Below are positions 1-8,922 of a stretch of 64,000 nt of DNA, piece after piece (the stretch's first letter is position 1; each line of letters opens with the position of its first letter). The notes beneath the pieces are model-generated. The model ran no database searches, was not told the DNA's origin, and saw only the letters and a program-made list of their open reading frames with translations. The DNA is from Chryseosolibacter sp035628595. Lineage in GTDB: Bacteria; Bacteroidota; Bacteroidia; Cytophagales; Cyclobacteriaceae. Both the position numbers and the translations under genes were made by a program. Where the stretch lies: assembly GCA_035628595.1 (NCBI GenBank), contig DASPJN010000254.1:9011-73010 (forward strand), read 5' to 3'.

Positions 1-84
1 AGAGTTCGCCTGCCCGATCGTTCCATCTGCATAAAGAAACCTCCAGTCGATTTTTGATCCGCCACTATCTGCAACAATTATCAT
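1..84 (-). CDS. BadF/N-acetylglucosamine kinase-like ATPase, N-terminus only (cut by window start)
   Basis: Only the first 28 codons are in the window. They read MIIVADSGGSKIDWRF and onward, which is the phosphate-1 loop of the ASKHA sugar kinase/ATPase fold (Asp-Ser-Gly-Gly-Ser-Lys followed by Asp-Trp-Arg) as seen in Bacteroidota N-acetylglucosamine kinase-like proteins of the BadF/BadG/BcrA/BcrD family. The protein would phosphorylate an amino sugar in the cytoplasm, possibly recycling cell-wall GlcNAc, but substrate cannot be judged from this fragment. The ATG at 82-84 lies 27 bp beyond the cytochrome b5-like gene, so it is probably the third gene of a minus-strand operon beginning with the RDD gene. 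Confidence 0.7.
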   Translation of the reverse strand, partial: MIIVADSGGSKIDWRFLYADGTIGQANS

Positions 85-111
85 AATTCTATTTAGTTAA
101 TAAATGACGTG

Positions 112-354
112 CTAAGCAAGCCTTCCAATCGCTTTGAATTTATCAAACACGTTTGCTGTGTGCGGCGCGTCGGCCAGTTCTCCTGTAAGGTCCTGGCCGG
201 CCCAATGCTCGTAGTGCTTTCCATTACGCCAGAGACGGGACGCTGTCACATCGTACACAAGATTATTAAGTGCAATCCAAATCTCTGGCTTATCCTGTCC
301 GTTGCGTAGCGCCAGTTGTGCTTTCGTAATAAGCGGCAAGTTCTCTGTGCTCAA
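112..354 (-). CDS. Single-domain cytochrome b5-like heme-binding protein
   Basis: This 80-residue protein is one cytochrome b5 fold with nothing else: no signal peptide and no membrane segment. The core IWIALNNLVYDVT (residues 25-37) is the usual strand pair of the family, and His47/His50 and His65 are candidate heme ligands. The classical HPGG motif is absent, as in the short bacterial heme/steroid-binding subgroup. Its ATG overlaps the stop of the RDD gene by four bases, so the two are translationally coupled and may act together at the inner membrane. Heme binding and electron transfer are inferred from the family; no partner reductase is visible. Confidence 0.75.
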   Translation of the reverse strand: MSTENLPLITKAQLALRNGQDKPEIWIALNNLVYDVTASRLWRNGKHYEHWAGQDLTGELADAPHTANVFDKFKAIGRLA

Positions 355-1046
355 AGTGCGTTCAGGTGATTGTAGTCTTTAACGATCGTGTATAGAAATT
401 GCGTGGGTGGTAATGCTGTCTGTACACCAAGTAATGTTTTAATTTTTTCAGTAACCAGCATCACAGGTTCGTTATTACCAAAATCGCGTGCTGCTTCCAA
501 TGCGCGTTGAATGAGTTCGATATCTTGTGCGTTGAGTTGTGTGGCCTGTGGGAATGTTGGCGTATAAGTTTGTTCAGGCGTAATAAAAACTTCCTGTGCC
601 GTAATTTCTTTCTGAGCAATCATTTTCACGACGGTTGTTCCGGCAACAATATCACCAAGTCGTTGACCTTTACCATTGATGGCAATGATTAAAACGGCAA
701 CGGCGCCGCGCTCGATTAGCCCCAGTAGCCATCGTAGGAAAAAGTCTGCAAAGCCTGGTTCTGTTCCATCCATCCGGACAACCTGAATATTCATCGCGCG
801 TTTTCCCGGGCTCTGACCATTCATAAATATCTCGAACAGCAGATGGTACAAAGCAAGTGGAATTAGAATAAGCGCAAAATAAACCCACCCCGGGACATCG
901 ATGTTGACTAGGGCGATAATTAGAATAACAACGTAAGCGGTCAGAATTAACGAGTCGACCAGGTATGCGAGTATTCTATCACCAAGGCTTGCGACAGGAT
1001 GATGAATAAAAACGTTTTGTGTTGTCCGTACACTAATTGTTTGCAT
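351..1046 (-). CDS. RDD family integral membrane protein
   Basis: The 231-residue protein shows the RDD signature: Arg24 and Asp31 in the first helix, the SPGKR turn at 79-83 and GQRLGDIVAGTTVV at 127-140. Three hydrophobic segments lie near residues 25-48, 54-75 and 105-123; the remaining 90 residues are soluble. Function of RDD proteins is mostly unknown, with transport suggested for some. RDD genes commonly sit with SpoIIM, DUF4129, DUF4350, MoxR and DUF58 genes, and that set begins 1.3 kb away on the other strand, so this is probably the RDD member of that module, separated by the dipeptidase gene. It leads a minus-strand operon with the cytochrome b5-like gene. Confidence 0.85.
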   Translation of the reverse strand: MQTISVRTTQNVFIHHPVASLGDRILAYLVDSLILTAYVVILIIALVNIDVPGWVYFALILIPLALYHLLFEIFMNGQSPGKRAMNIQVVRMDGTEPGFADFFLRWLLGLIERGAVAVLIIAINGKGQRLGDIVAGTTVVKMIAQKEITAQEVFITPEQTYTPTFPQATQLNAQDIELIQRALEAARDFGNNEPVMLVTEKIKTLLGVQTALPPTQFLYTIVKDYNHLNAL

Positions 1047-1105
1047 CGGCTCGAAAATTCAATATCTTTTCCAAAATTAAAGACATTAGCTTACAATTCT
1101 TGTGT

Positions 1106-2356
1106 ATGAAATTTAAATTTCTTTTTTACGCTGCGATAGCAATCTTCGCGACCAGCTGTGGAACAGCGGAGCAATCCAAAAGCGATTACGCGTCATTGAG
1201 TGACGAAGAACGTCAGGTAGTTGCTGACTCATTGGCGGAAGTTTTCATCATCACGGACGGGCATGTGGATTTACCTTATCGGCTTAGAATAAAAAATTTC
1301 AGACTCGATCGCGAATATCTCGGCATACCGATTAAATCTGTTGAAGGCGATTTTGATTACGTAAGAGCAAAAGCGGGCGGACTGGATGCGCCGTTCATGT
1401 CGATCTACATCCCTTCCATCCAACAGAAATCTCCAGATAAGGGTAAAGCATTGGCCGATTCGCTCATCAATATGATTGAAGGCATCGCGAAGGCACACCC
1501 TGATAAGTTTGCGTTGGCGCGAACACCGGCTGATATTATCGCGAGTAGTGAAGCGGGAAAAATATCATTACCAATGGGAATGGAAAACGGGGCACCAATT
1601 GGCGACGATCTGGCGAACGTTACGTACTTCTTTGATCGTGGTATTCGCTATATCACACTTACGCATTCAAAAGATAATCAAATCTGTGACTCATCTTACG
1701 ATACAACGCGCACCTGGAATGGATTGAGCCCATTCGGCGAAAGCGTAGTAAAAGAAATGAACCGGCTGGGGATAATGGTTGACATCTCGCATGTTTCGGA
1801 TAGCACTTTTTACGATGTCCTTAAAGTTACGCCGGTGCCGGTGATCGCATCACACTCGTCGTGTCGTTATTTCACTCCCGGATTTCAGCGCAACATGAGT
1901 GACGAGATGTTGAAAGCACTCGCAAAAAATGACGGTGTAATTCAAATTAACTTCGGTGCTGATTTTATCGATTCCGTTGCACGTGTTAATACACGTCTTC
2001 GTGATTCGCTCGAAATTTTGCTTGCGTCGAAAAATCTTACATCGCGCGATGAGGCCGCACGACCTATTATTGAACAGTTCGGAAAAACCCATAAAGAACT
2101 TTTCAGTGATGTTGAGCGGGTTGCAGATCACATTGACCACGTAGTAAAAGTTGCCGGAATTGATCACGTGGGTATCGGTTCAGATTATGACGGCGTCGGC
2201 GACAGTCTACCGCTCGGATTAAAAGATGTCTCAGCTTATCCGAACCTGATATCCGTACTGCTACGGAGGGGTTATACTCCGGAAGAGATCGAAAAGATTT
2301 GTTCAAAAAATGTTTTTCGTGTTTGGAATGCGGTGATCGCGGCAGCAGAAAAATAA
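1106..2356 (+). CDS. Membrane dipeptidase, peptidase family M19, lipoprotein
   Basis: This is a zinc dipeptidase of the renal dipeptidase family. The ATG at 1106 was preferred over an upstream in-frame one at 1037 because it gives a lipoprotein signal peptide ending FATSC (Cys18). Metal ligands of the family can be seen: DGHVD (His53, Asp55), the bridging Glu in MGMENG, His in DISHVSD, His in IASHSS and the Asp of IGSDYDG. The mature enzyme would be anchored in the envelope and hydrolyse dipeptides, including some with D-residues. At 416 residues it has normal family length. It is divergent from the RDD gene and 35 bp ahead of the SpoIIM-like gene. Confidence 0.9.
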   Translation: MKFKFLFYAAIAIFATSCGTAEQSKSDYASLSDEERQVVADSLAEVFIITDGHVDLPYRLRIKNFRLDREYLGIPIKSVEGDFDYVRAKAGGLDAPFMSIYIPSIQQKSPDKGKALADSLINMIEGIAKAHPDKFALARTPADIIASSEAGKISLPMGMENGAPIGDDLANVTYFFDRGIRYITLTHSKDNQICDSSYDTTRTWNGLSPFGESVVKEMNRLGIMVDISHVSDSTFYDVLKVTPVPVIASHSSCRYFTPGFQRNMSDEMLKALAKNDGVIQINFGADFIDSVARVNTRLRDSLEILLASKNLTSRDEAARPIIEQFGKTHKELFSDVERVADHIDHVVKVAGIDHVGIGSDYDGVGDSLPLGLKDVSAYPNLISVLLRRGYTPEEIEKICSKNVFRVWNAVIAAAEK

Positions 2357-2391
2357 TCCGTACCTTTCATTTTCTTTAGTCGCGTGGGTGT

Positions 2392-3351
2392 ATGAAAGAA
2401 GCTGCATTCATCAAACAAAATAAACCTCGTTGGGAGGAATTTGAAAAGCTTGTTAAAAATTCAGGACAAGCAGAGCCGGACAAGTTAGCTGAGCTGTTCA
2501 TTCAGATTACGGATGATCTTTCTTTTGCACGAACGAAATATCCCGACAGCCGCACCACGAATTATCTCAATGCCTTAGCAGGAAAAATCCATCTTAATAT
2601 TTATAAGAATAAGCGCGAAGATAAAAACCGGTTTATTACTTTCTGGAAATATGAAGTGCCGAAAGCGATGTTTGAAGCACGGAAACAGTTGCTTTATTCA
2701 TTCCTGATCTTCATCATCGGCGTCATCATGGGCCTGGTATCAAGTTTCAACGATGACACTTTTGTAAGACTTATCCTCAGCGACGGTTATGTAAACATGA
2801 CCCTGGAAAACATCAAACAGGGTAAACCAACCGGCGTTTACGGTACCATGGATGAGGCAAACATGTTCTTCTACATAACGTGGAATAATATCATGGTTTC
2901 ATTTTATGTATTCGTTTACGGTATCATGACCTCCGTCGGAACAGGTTTCTACCTTATGCAAAATGCGATCATGGTAGGAAGCTTTCTCGGGTTCTTTTCA
3001 ACTGAGAATCTGTTGAGTCATGCTTTTCCTGTCATCATGTTGCACGGTACCATTGAACTTTCCGCAATCGTAATTGCCGGTGCAGCTGGATTCACACTTG
3101 GAAATGGACTCATTTTTCCGGGCACATATTCAAGACTGGACTCATTAAAGATCGGCGCAAAACGCGGATTGAAAATTATGGTTGGCCTTGTTCCTTTTTT
3201 TGTAATGGCCGGTTTTATCGAGTCAGTAATCACACGATACGAGTTTATGCATTGGATTTTCAAAAGCGCCATAATCCTTGCATCAGCTTATCTCATCATC
3301 TATTATTTTGTAATTTACCCGACCCTACTAAAGAAAAATGGACAATTTTAA
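2392..3351 (+). CDS. SpoIIM-family (DUF95) integral membrane protein
   Basis: A 319-residue protein with about 100 cytoplasmic residues followed by roughly five membrane helices (first near 103-120, then near 160-320). The central FYLMQNAIMVGSFLGFF and HGTIELSAIVIAGAAG segments are typical of the SpoIIM/DUF95 family. In Bacillus SpoIIM joins peptidoglycan remodelling at the engulfing septum; this organism shows no sign of sporulation and the non-sporulating homologues have no settled role. It opens a run of overlapping genes: the next gene starts 14 bp before this one ends. Membership in a module with MoxR and DUF58 suggests assembly of an envelope complex. Confidence 0.85.
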   Translation: MKEAAFIKQNKPRWEEFEKLVKNSGQAEPDKLAELFIQITDDLSFARTKYPDSRTTNYLNALAGKIHLNIYKNKREDKNRFITFWKYEVPKAMFEARKQLLYSFLIFIIGVIMGLVSSFNDDTFVRLILSDGYVNMTLENIKQGKPTGVYGTMDEANMFFYITWNNIMVSFYVFVYGIMTSVGTGFYLMQNAIMVGSFLGFFSTENLLSHAFPVIMLHGTIELSAIVIAGAAGFTLGNGLIFPGTYSRLDSLKIGAKRGLKIMVGLVPFFVMAGFIESVITRYEFMHWIFKSAIILASAYLIIYYFVIYPTLLKKNGQF

Positions 3352-4324
3352 CTTCATCAACTTTCATCAGACACGCGATTTCAGCAAGAAGATGAATGTG
3401 ACGATCGAGTTCGTCAAACAGAATTTCAAACCGCTTTCAAAGTCGATTCTCGTTATTGCGGGGCCACCGATCTTAGTTGCGAGTTTGTTCATGGGCACTT
3501 TCATCGGCGACATGTTCAGCTTCAGTGCACTGGGCGCGCAGGGGGATGTTGACTCATTACAGGATAAATTTCTTTCGGCGCAATTCTGGATGCAGATTGG
3601 TGTCATGATGATCTTCTTTTTAATCAGCGGGGTAACCGCGATAGCAACCGTTAACAATTACCTGGTTCTCTACGAGGAGAAGAGATCAAATAAAATCGAA
3701 GTACATGAAGTATGGGAACGTGTTCGCCAAACTTTCTGGATGAATTTCAGAACGATGATCCTTTTCGGGTTGCTGGCCCTCGTGTCATATTTTATTCTCG
3801 CAGTTCCGATGTTTGTACTCGCTGCAATTTCGCCGTGGTTGATCTTTTTCGGATTCATCATCATGTTCTGTGGAATTTTTTATGTGTTCGTTGGCGCCTC
3901 GTTTGTGTTCATCATTCGTGCCTATGAAAAGATCGGATTCTTTGATGCTTTGCTTCGATCTTTCAAACTCATTCAGGGTAAATGGTGGAGCACATTTGGG
4001 CTGTTGTTCATCTTGTCGATGGTTGTTGGAATGGTTTCGTACGCAATCATAATGCCGTGGTATGTTGTTACCCTTACCAACACGATCCATGATGTTTCAT
4101 CCGGTTCGGTACCACAGCAAAGTGGTACATACCAGGTGATGACTACAATTGTTTTTTCCCTTTACTACCTTGTTCAAATGGTCCTTTATGCGTTTCCAAA
4201 TATTGGACTTGCATTTCAATACTTTAATCTCGTTGAGCGCCGCGAATCACGGGGCCTGATGAATCAAATCAGCACGATGGGTCAGGCTACGTCTTCCGCG
4301 GCCCAAACAGAAGAGCAATATTGA
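3338..4324 (+). CDS. Multi-pass membrane protein of the MoxR/SpoIIM module, unknown function
   Basis: The 328 residues contain about six hydrophobic helices (around 42-62, 82-108, 140-165, 165-195, 220-245 and 268-290) and a soluble N-terminus. I do not recognise a named domain. The start overlaps the SpoIIM-like gene by 14 bp and the end is four bases before the DUF4129 gene, so it is firmly part of the operon. Its position matches a membrane protein often found in Bacteroidota versions of this cluster. The C-terminal tail is Ser/Thr/Gln-rich and probably cytoplasmic. Confidence 0.75.
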   Translation: MDNFNFINFHQTRDFSKKMNVTIEFVKQNFKPLSKSILVIAGPPILVASLFMGTFIGDMFSFSALGAQGDVDSLQDKFLSAQFWMQIGVMMIFFLISGVTAIATVNNYLVLYEEKRSNKIEVHEVWERVRQTFWMNFRTMILFGLLALVSYFILAVPMFVLAAISPWLIFFGFIIMFCGIFYVFVGASFVFIIRAYEKIGFFDALLRSFKLIQGKWWSTFGLLFILSMVVGMVSYAIIMPWYVVTLTNTIHDVSSGSVPQQSGTYQVMTTIVFSLYYLVQMVLYAFPNIGLAFQYFNLVERRESRGLMNQISTMGQATSSAAQTEEQY

Positions 4325-4328
4325 TTCC

Positions 4329-5126
4329 GTGAGGCTGTCGAGTCTTTTATTTGTATTCTTTGCCTTAGCTTTTCCTTGTTTTTCGCAGGAAAGCGAAGCA
4401 TCACATGATTCAGCTAATTTCAGCGGTGAGCTAATCGCAGACAGTGTAATAGGTGAGGGATCGGAAGCACCTGTTGATCTCTATGTAAACTATACCGCAC
4501 TGCCGGATTCGTCAGAGGTCGAAGCAAAGAGCTTTGACGCGGATCTGCTTGAAAAGCTAAAGCGCGACCCTGACATGCGTTACAAACAACCGCCGTCGGT
4601 TGGTGAGAGCTTATGGGAAAGAATATTGCGGTGGATCATTGAGTTTATCCTAAGAATTCTTGACGGAGCGATGAACACGAGCTGGGGAAATGTGATCGTG
4701 TACGCGCTTGGCGTTGCATTGATGGTTGTTATTATCATGATGTTACTGAAAGTGAATGCCTTTAGAATTTTATACAACGCCCAGGGTGTTTCGCACCGTG
4801 GTGGCATTGAAGAAAATATTCATGAAATGAATTTTGACAAGCTCATCGATGAGGCTGTTGCACAGAACGATTATCGTCGCGGAGTGAGACTGCTATTTTT
4901 GTATGCGCTTAAAATGCTTTCAGATAGACACCTTATCAGATGGGAATCCGGGAAGACGAATCACGAATATGTAAGCGAATTACAAACACAGGACTTGAAA
5001 TCCGGGTTAAACGAACTGAGCTTCTATTTTGATTACGCGTGGTACGGCAACTTTGATATCACATCAGAGACCTATCACAAAGCCGCGCTTATTTTTAGTG
5101 TCTGGAAAGAAAAAATCAGGTCGTGA
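4329..5126 (+). CDS. DUF4129 domain protein with signal peptide
   Basis: The GTG start at 4329 gives a cleavable signal peptide (about residues 1-20, ending FSQ), an extracytoplasmic stretch, one membrane helix near 120-142 and a cytoplasmic C-terminal DUF4129 region recognised by RLLFLYALKMLSDR and the following NHEYV. DUF4129 occurs alone or at the end of transglutaminase-like proteins and accompanies MoxR/DUF58 genes. The stop TGA is shared with the GTG of the next gene (four-base overlap), implying translational coupling. Biochemical role unknown. Confidence 0.8.
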   Translation: MRLSSLLFVFFALAFPCFSQESEASHDSANFSGELIADSVIGEGSEAPVDLYVNYTALPDSSEVEAKSFDADLLEKLKRDPDMRYKQPPSVGESLWERILRWIIEFILRILDGAMNTSWGNVIVYALGVALMVVIIMMLLKVNAFRILYNAQGVSHRGGIEENIHEMNFDKLIDEAVAQNDYRRGVRLLFLYALKMLSDRHLIRWESGKTNHEYVSELQTQDLKSGLNELSFYFDYAWYGNFDITSETYHKAALIFSVWKEKIRS

Positions 5127-6307
5127 AGAAAGACTGGAAATATATCCTGTATGTGTCGGCCGCACTCGGTATCTTCGTCCTGTTTAAGCTGATGACACCG
5201 AAACAGTTTGATTGGTCGGAGACATATGCGCATGATGATAAAGATCCGTACGGTACATTTGCATTGTTTGAATTGTTGCCTTCCGTAAGTGATGGCGCAG
5301 GTGTAAATCATTCCTATCAAACATTGTACGAGCTTGGCGATTCCATGAAATCAGGATCCAACATTTTTATTCTTTCGCGATACTTTAGTCCTCAAAAAGA
5401 AGACGTGAATACATTGTTGAAGCATGTAAATAATGGCGGTACCGCCTTTATTGGCGCTCGTCACATTTCCGGCATTTTAGCCGATACACTGAAACTGCAG
5501 ACTTATGATAATCTTTTCGGAGGCAGCGAATTCTTCGACAAAAAAGATAGCGCATATGTTTCTTTCCTCAATCCAGCCCTTGACACAACGCATAAATTCT
5601 GGTACCGGCGTGACGATGTTTACAACTATTTCAAGAAGTTTGACACGACGCGCACAACGGTAGTTGCACAGAATAGCGAAAAGCTACCAGTAACGATAAG
5701 AGTAACGTGGGGTGAAGGAAATCTTATACTCACGAGTGCGCCAGTGACATTTACAAACATTTATCTGTTGAGCGGTAAGAATAGCGATTACGTTTCAGGT
5801 TGTTTGTCATATCTGCAGACGTCGCCAATCTTTTGGACGGAGTTCTATCACCTCGGACGCATGGAAGCACGCACGCCATTGCGTTACATTCTGAAGACTG
5901 AACCACTCGCGTGGGCATACTATCTGACGATCGCTTCACTAGTTATTTTCATGATATTCGAAGCGAAACGGCGACAACGCGTTATTCCGGTAATCAAACC
6001 GCTTGGAAATACGACGCTGGAATTTGTCTCGACAATCGGTAATCTTTATTTCCAAAGTGCAAATCACAAAAACATCGCCGAGAAGAAAATCCAGTTTTTG
6101 CTTGAGCAAATAAGAACAAGATATCGACTGGACACAACACGTCTTGACGATGACTTTTTAAAAGCATTAGCGCTAAAGGCAGGAAAGCCATCTCACGAAA
6201 TTAATATGCTGTTTTCCGATATCACATCTATTCTTTCACTGCCTGATATCAGTTCGGCACAGTTGAAGGATCTCAATTTAAAAATTGAAAAGTTTAACCA
6301 CCCCTAA
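5123..6307 (+). CDS. DUF4350 domain membrane protein
   Basis: This 394-residue protein starts at a GTG overlapping the previous stop. It has an N-terminal helix (near 8-22), a large extracytoplasmic domain with the DUF4350 pattern DPYGTFALFELLP followed later by NGGTAFIGA (a GATase1-like fold in the family), then a second helix near 262-280 and a cytoplasmic tail of about 110 residues. DUF4350 proteins belong to the MoxR/DUF58/DUF4129 neighbourhood; the soluble domain may sense or bind a ligand, but no activity is known. The MoxR gene follows 16 bp later. Confidence 0.8.
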   Translation: MKKDWKYILYVSAALGIFVLFKLMTPKQFDWSETYAHDDKDPYGTFALFELLPSVSDGAGVNHSYQTLYELGDSMKSGSNIFILSRYFSPQKEDVNTLLKHVNNGGTAFIGARHISGILADTLKLQTYDNLFGGSEFFDKKDSAYVSFLNPALDTTHKFWYRRDDVYNYFKKFDTTRTTVVAQNSEKLPVTIRVTWGEGNLILTSAPVTFTNIYLLSGKNSDYVSGCLSYLQTSPIFWTEFYHLGRMEARTPLRYILKTEPLAWAYYLTIASLVIFMIFEAKRRQRVIPVIKPLGNTTLEFVSTIGNLYFQSANHKNIAEKKIQFLLEQIRTRYRLDTTRLDDDFLKALALKAGKPSHEINMLFSDITSILSLPDISSAQLKDLNLKIEKFNHP

Positions 6308-6323
6308 CTGAACGAATTGAAAT

Positions 6324-7301
6324 ATGGAATCACGAATATTTGAAAACCGCGTTGACCTCACAAATCTGAATGCGAGTGTGCTGCGTATACGGGAGGAAGT
6401 CGCGAAGATTATCGTAGGACAGGAGCAAATGGTTGATCTGTTGGTGACCGCTATCCTGGCTGATGGGCATGTGCTCATTGAGGGTGTACCTGGTGTAGCC
6501 AAGACGTTGACGGCAAAACTCCTGGCGAAAGTGATCTCGGTAAAATTCACGCGTATTCAATTTACGCCCGACCTGATGCCATCAGATGTTCTGGGCACTT
6601 CTGTTTATAACATGCAGAAGTCAGCATTTGAATTCAAATCAGGACCGATCTTTTCTAACATTGTCCTGATCGATGAGATAAACCGCGCTCCGGCGAAAAC
6701 GCAATCTGCATTGTTCGAGGTGATGGAAGAGCGACAGGTGACCATTGATGGCGCGACTTATAAAATGGATGTGCCTTATATCGTGGTGGCAACTCAAAAT
6801 CCGATCGAGCATGAGGGAACATATCGTTTGCCAGAGGCGCAGCTTGATCGCTTTTTATTTAAGATTTCTGTGCAGTACCCTTCGCTTGAACAGGAAATAG
6901 CAATCATTAGTGGCCACCATAAGCGCAAGGGTCACGCTGCGATAACAGAAGTGAATGCAGTACTTTCAGCAAATGAAATCAAAGCTTACAGAGAGATCGT
7001 GCAACAGATTCATGTGGAGGATAACTTGCTGCAGTACATTGGGAAAATCATCCATGAAACGAGGAATAATCATGCGCTCTTTCTTGGCGGGTCGCCACGC
7101 GCGTCGGTTGCAATTCTCAATGCCTCGAAGGCTTACGCTGCGGTGAACGGAAGGGATTTTGTAACACCTGAAGATATCAAATTTGTTTCAACCCCGGTTT
7201 TGCGTCACCGCTTATCGTTAACACCTGAGAAGGAAATGGAAGGATTGACGACGGATGAAATTATCCGACAGATCGTTGACAACGTAGAGGTGCCCCGATA
7301 G
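6324..7301 (+). CDS. MoxR-family AAA+ ATPase
   Basis: The 325-residue protein is a complete MoxR ATPase: Walker A GVPGVAKT at residues 54-61, Walker B VLIDEINRAP shortly after residue 110, sensor-1 segment ATQNPIEHEGTYRLPEAQLD with the arginine-finger region, and a C-terminal lid containing GGSPRAS. MoxR ATPases are thought to act as chaperones that assemble or activate protein complexes, typically with a DUF58 or VWA partner. The stop TAG shares one base with the GTG of the DUF58 gene, so the pair are coupled. It is the likely energy-using member of this envelope module. Confidence 0.93.
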   Translation: MESRIFENRVDLTNLNASVLRIREEVAKIIVGQEQMVDLLVTAILADGHVLIEGVPGVAKTLTAKLLAKVISVKFTRIQFTPDLMPSDVLGTSVYNMQKSAFEFKSGPIFSNIVLIDEINRAPAKTQSALFEVMEERQVTIDGATYKMDVPYIVVATQNPIEHEGTYRLPEAQLDRFLFKISVQYPSLEQEIAIISGHHKRKGHAAITEVNAVLSANEIKAYREIVQQIHVEDNLLQYIGKIIHETRNNHALFLGGSPRASVAILNASKAYAAVNGRDFVTPEDIKFVSTPVLRHRLSLTPEKEMEGLTTDEIIRQIVDNVEVPR

Positions 7302-8632
7302 TGAAGATCCTTAAAAGCATATATCTGAATAACCGACTTTTCCTTGCTATTGGAATTGTTGTGTTTGCTTTTGTGATAAGCTTTGTGGTCGGCGGATATA
7401 TCTTCCTGCCTAAAACATTATTTTATGTTTTACTTTCGATCATCGCAACGGATCTAATCCTGCTTTTCCGATTCCGGAAAGGTATTGACGGCGCGCGTGA
7501 AACACCGGACAAACTTTCAAATGGTGACGAGAATCTGCTTACCATTCATGTAGAGAATTTCTATCCATTTAAAATTCACATTCGTGTCATTGATGAGATC
7601 CCGCATCAGTTCCAAAGACGTGATGTTAGTTTTTTGAGAGCCGTAGAAGCAGGTGGCGAGTCCACGATCGAGTACCAGCTTCGGCCTGTTAAACGTGGTG
7701 AATATTCTTTTGGCGCGGTGAATATCTTCGCGCAATCACCGATCGGATTTTTCTCGCGACGATTCCGCTTTTCGGCAAACAAGATTGTACCAGTTTACCC
7801 TTCCTACTTGCAAATGCGGAAATACGAATTGCTCGCAATCTCGAACCGGCTTACGGAAACGGGGATCAAGAAGATTCGTCGGATCGGGCACAACATGGAG
7901 TTCGAGCTTATTAAAGAATATGTTTCCGGTGATGACTACCGGACGATCAACTGGAAGGCGACTGCCCGGAAGTCGCAACTAATGGTCAACCATTTCCAGG
8001 ATGAACGCTCGCAACAAGTTTACAATCTCATTGACAAAGGACGCGTAATGCAAATGCCATTCGATGGCCTCAGTCTGCTCGACTATGCCATCAATGCGTC
8101 TTTGGTCATTTCAAATATTGCCATCAGGAAATCAGATAAAGCAGGCCTGCTGACCTTTCAGGATAAGATCGGGACGTATGTTGCCCCTGGCAGAGCAAGC
8201 AATCAGATGTCGCGTATTCTCGAAACGCTTTACAATCAAAAGACAGCGTACAGGGAAACGGATTTCGGCGCAGTTTACAATTTCGTTCGAAGAAAGATCA
8301 CCCAACGAAGTTTGTTGCTTTTGTACACAAATTTTGAGTCGATCTACAGTCTTGAACGCCAGCTTCCTTTTCTCAAAAAGCTGGCTCATCAACATCTTTT
8401 GGTTGTCATTTTTTTCGAGAACACTGAAATGAAGGCTTTGATCGAGCAACCAGCCGATGATCTTCGTCAAATTTACCACAAAGCTATTGCTGAGCGTTTT
8501 GCTTATGAGCGCAAACTGATAGTGCGGGAATTAAAGAATCATGGTATCCAGGCGGTTCTTACAGCGCCGAAAGATCTTACCGTCAACACGATCAATAAAT
8601 ACCTGGAATTAAAAGCTCGTGGGTTGATTTGA
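7301..8632 (+). CDS. DUF58 domain protein, partner of MoxR
   Basis: A 443-residue protein with two membrane helices near 12-32 and 36-54, a beta-rich extracytoplasmic-looking region (about 60-190), and the DUF58 core with the hallmark YRTINWKATARKSQLMV around residue 208. The C-terminal part has a VWA-like arrangement but no clear metal-site motif that I can assign. DUF58 proteins are nearly always next to MoxR and are its presumed client or adaptor. GTG start overlaps the MoxR stop by one base. A terminator candidate lies at 8754-8783, so this is the last gene of the operon. Confidence 0.88.
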   Translation: MKILKSIYLNNRLFLAIGIVVFAFVISFVVGGYIFLPKTLFYVLLSIIATDLILLFRFRKGIDGARETPDKLSNGDENLLTIHVENFYPFKIHIRVIDEIPHQFQRRDVSFLRAVEAGGESTIEYQLRPVKRGEYSFGAVNIFAQSPIGFFSRRFRFSANKIVPVYPSYLQMRKYELLAISNRLTETGIKKIRRIGHNMEFELIKEYVSGDDYRTINWKATARKSQLMVNHFQDERSQQVYNLIDKGRVMQMPFDGLSLLDYAINASLVISNIAIRKSDKAGLLTFQDKIGTYVAPGRASNQMSRILETLYNQKTAYRETDFGAVYNFVRRKITQRSLLLLYTNFESIYSLERQLPFLKKLAHQHLLVVIFFENTEMKALIEQPADDLRQIYHKAIAERFAYERKLIVRELKNHGIQAVLTAPKDLTVNTINKYLELKARGLI

Positions 8633-8753
8633 GAGTTCCTGCTTCAAACTTGTACTTCAGTTAATCAATTCTGACTGTAATTTCTTAGTGTTCGAACCCT
8701 TCGGAGCAATTCATAAAGAAAAACGACGAAAAATCGCATCGCGAGTCCTGAAG

Positions 8754-8783
8754 TGAACTACGGTTCATGATTTTTTATTTTTG
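8754..8783 (+). terminator. Possible intrinsic terminator with UACG tetraloop
   Basis: TGAAC (8754-8758), loop TACG, GTTCA (8763-8767) forms a short stem closed by C-G over a UNCG-type loop, then a T-rich run (8771-8782) with a single interrupting A. It lies 121 bp after the DUF58 stop. The stem is short, so efficiency is uncertain. The rest of the 8633-8922 gap shows no ORF of interest. Confidence 0.4.
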
Positions 8784-8852
8784 TGCCGTAGAGTTTAGTC
8801 TGTTTGAATTCGAACGTAGTGTTTTCAAAAATTCCCTTAAAAAAACGAGGGG

Positions 8853-8887
8853 TTTCTGCGTTACCACCATTCTCTGAATTATTTTTG
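8853..8887 (+). promoter_or_regulatory. Candidate carB promoter
   Basis: TATTTTTG at 8880-8887 fits the Bacteroidota -7 consensus TAnnTTTG. A weak -33 element TTTCTG (8853-8858) lies 21 bp upstream. Transcription would begin near 8893, about 30 nt before the carB ATG. A second copy of TATTTTTG at 8776-8783 overlaps the terminator T-run and is less convincing. Confidence 0.45.
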
Positions 8888-8922
8888 CGCAATTTTATTC
8901 ATCCCTTTCCAAAACTCTAACA

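Noticed and set aside
2392..3351. Evidence for sporulation from a SpoIIM-like protein
   Set aside because: SpoIIM homologues are widespread in non-sporulating bacteria and no other sporulation gene is in the window.
8802..8815. Palindrome GTTTGAATTCGAAC before carB
   Set aside because: It has a mismatched pair and lies in AT-rich sequence; I could not separate it from chance.
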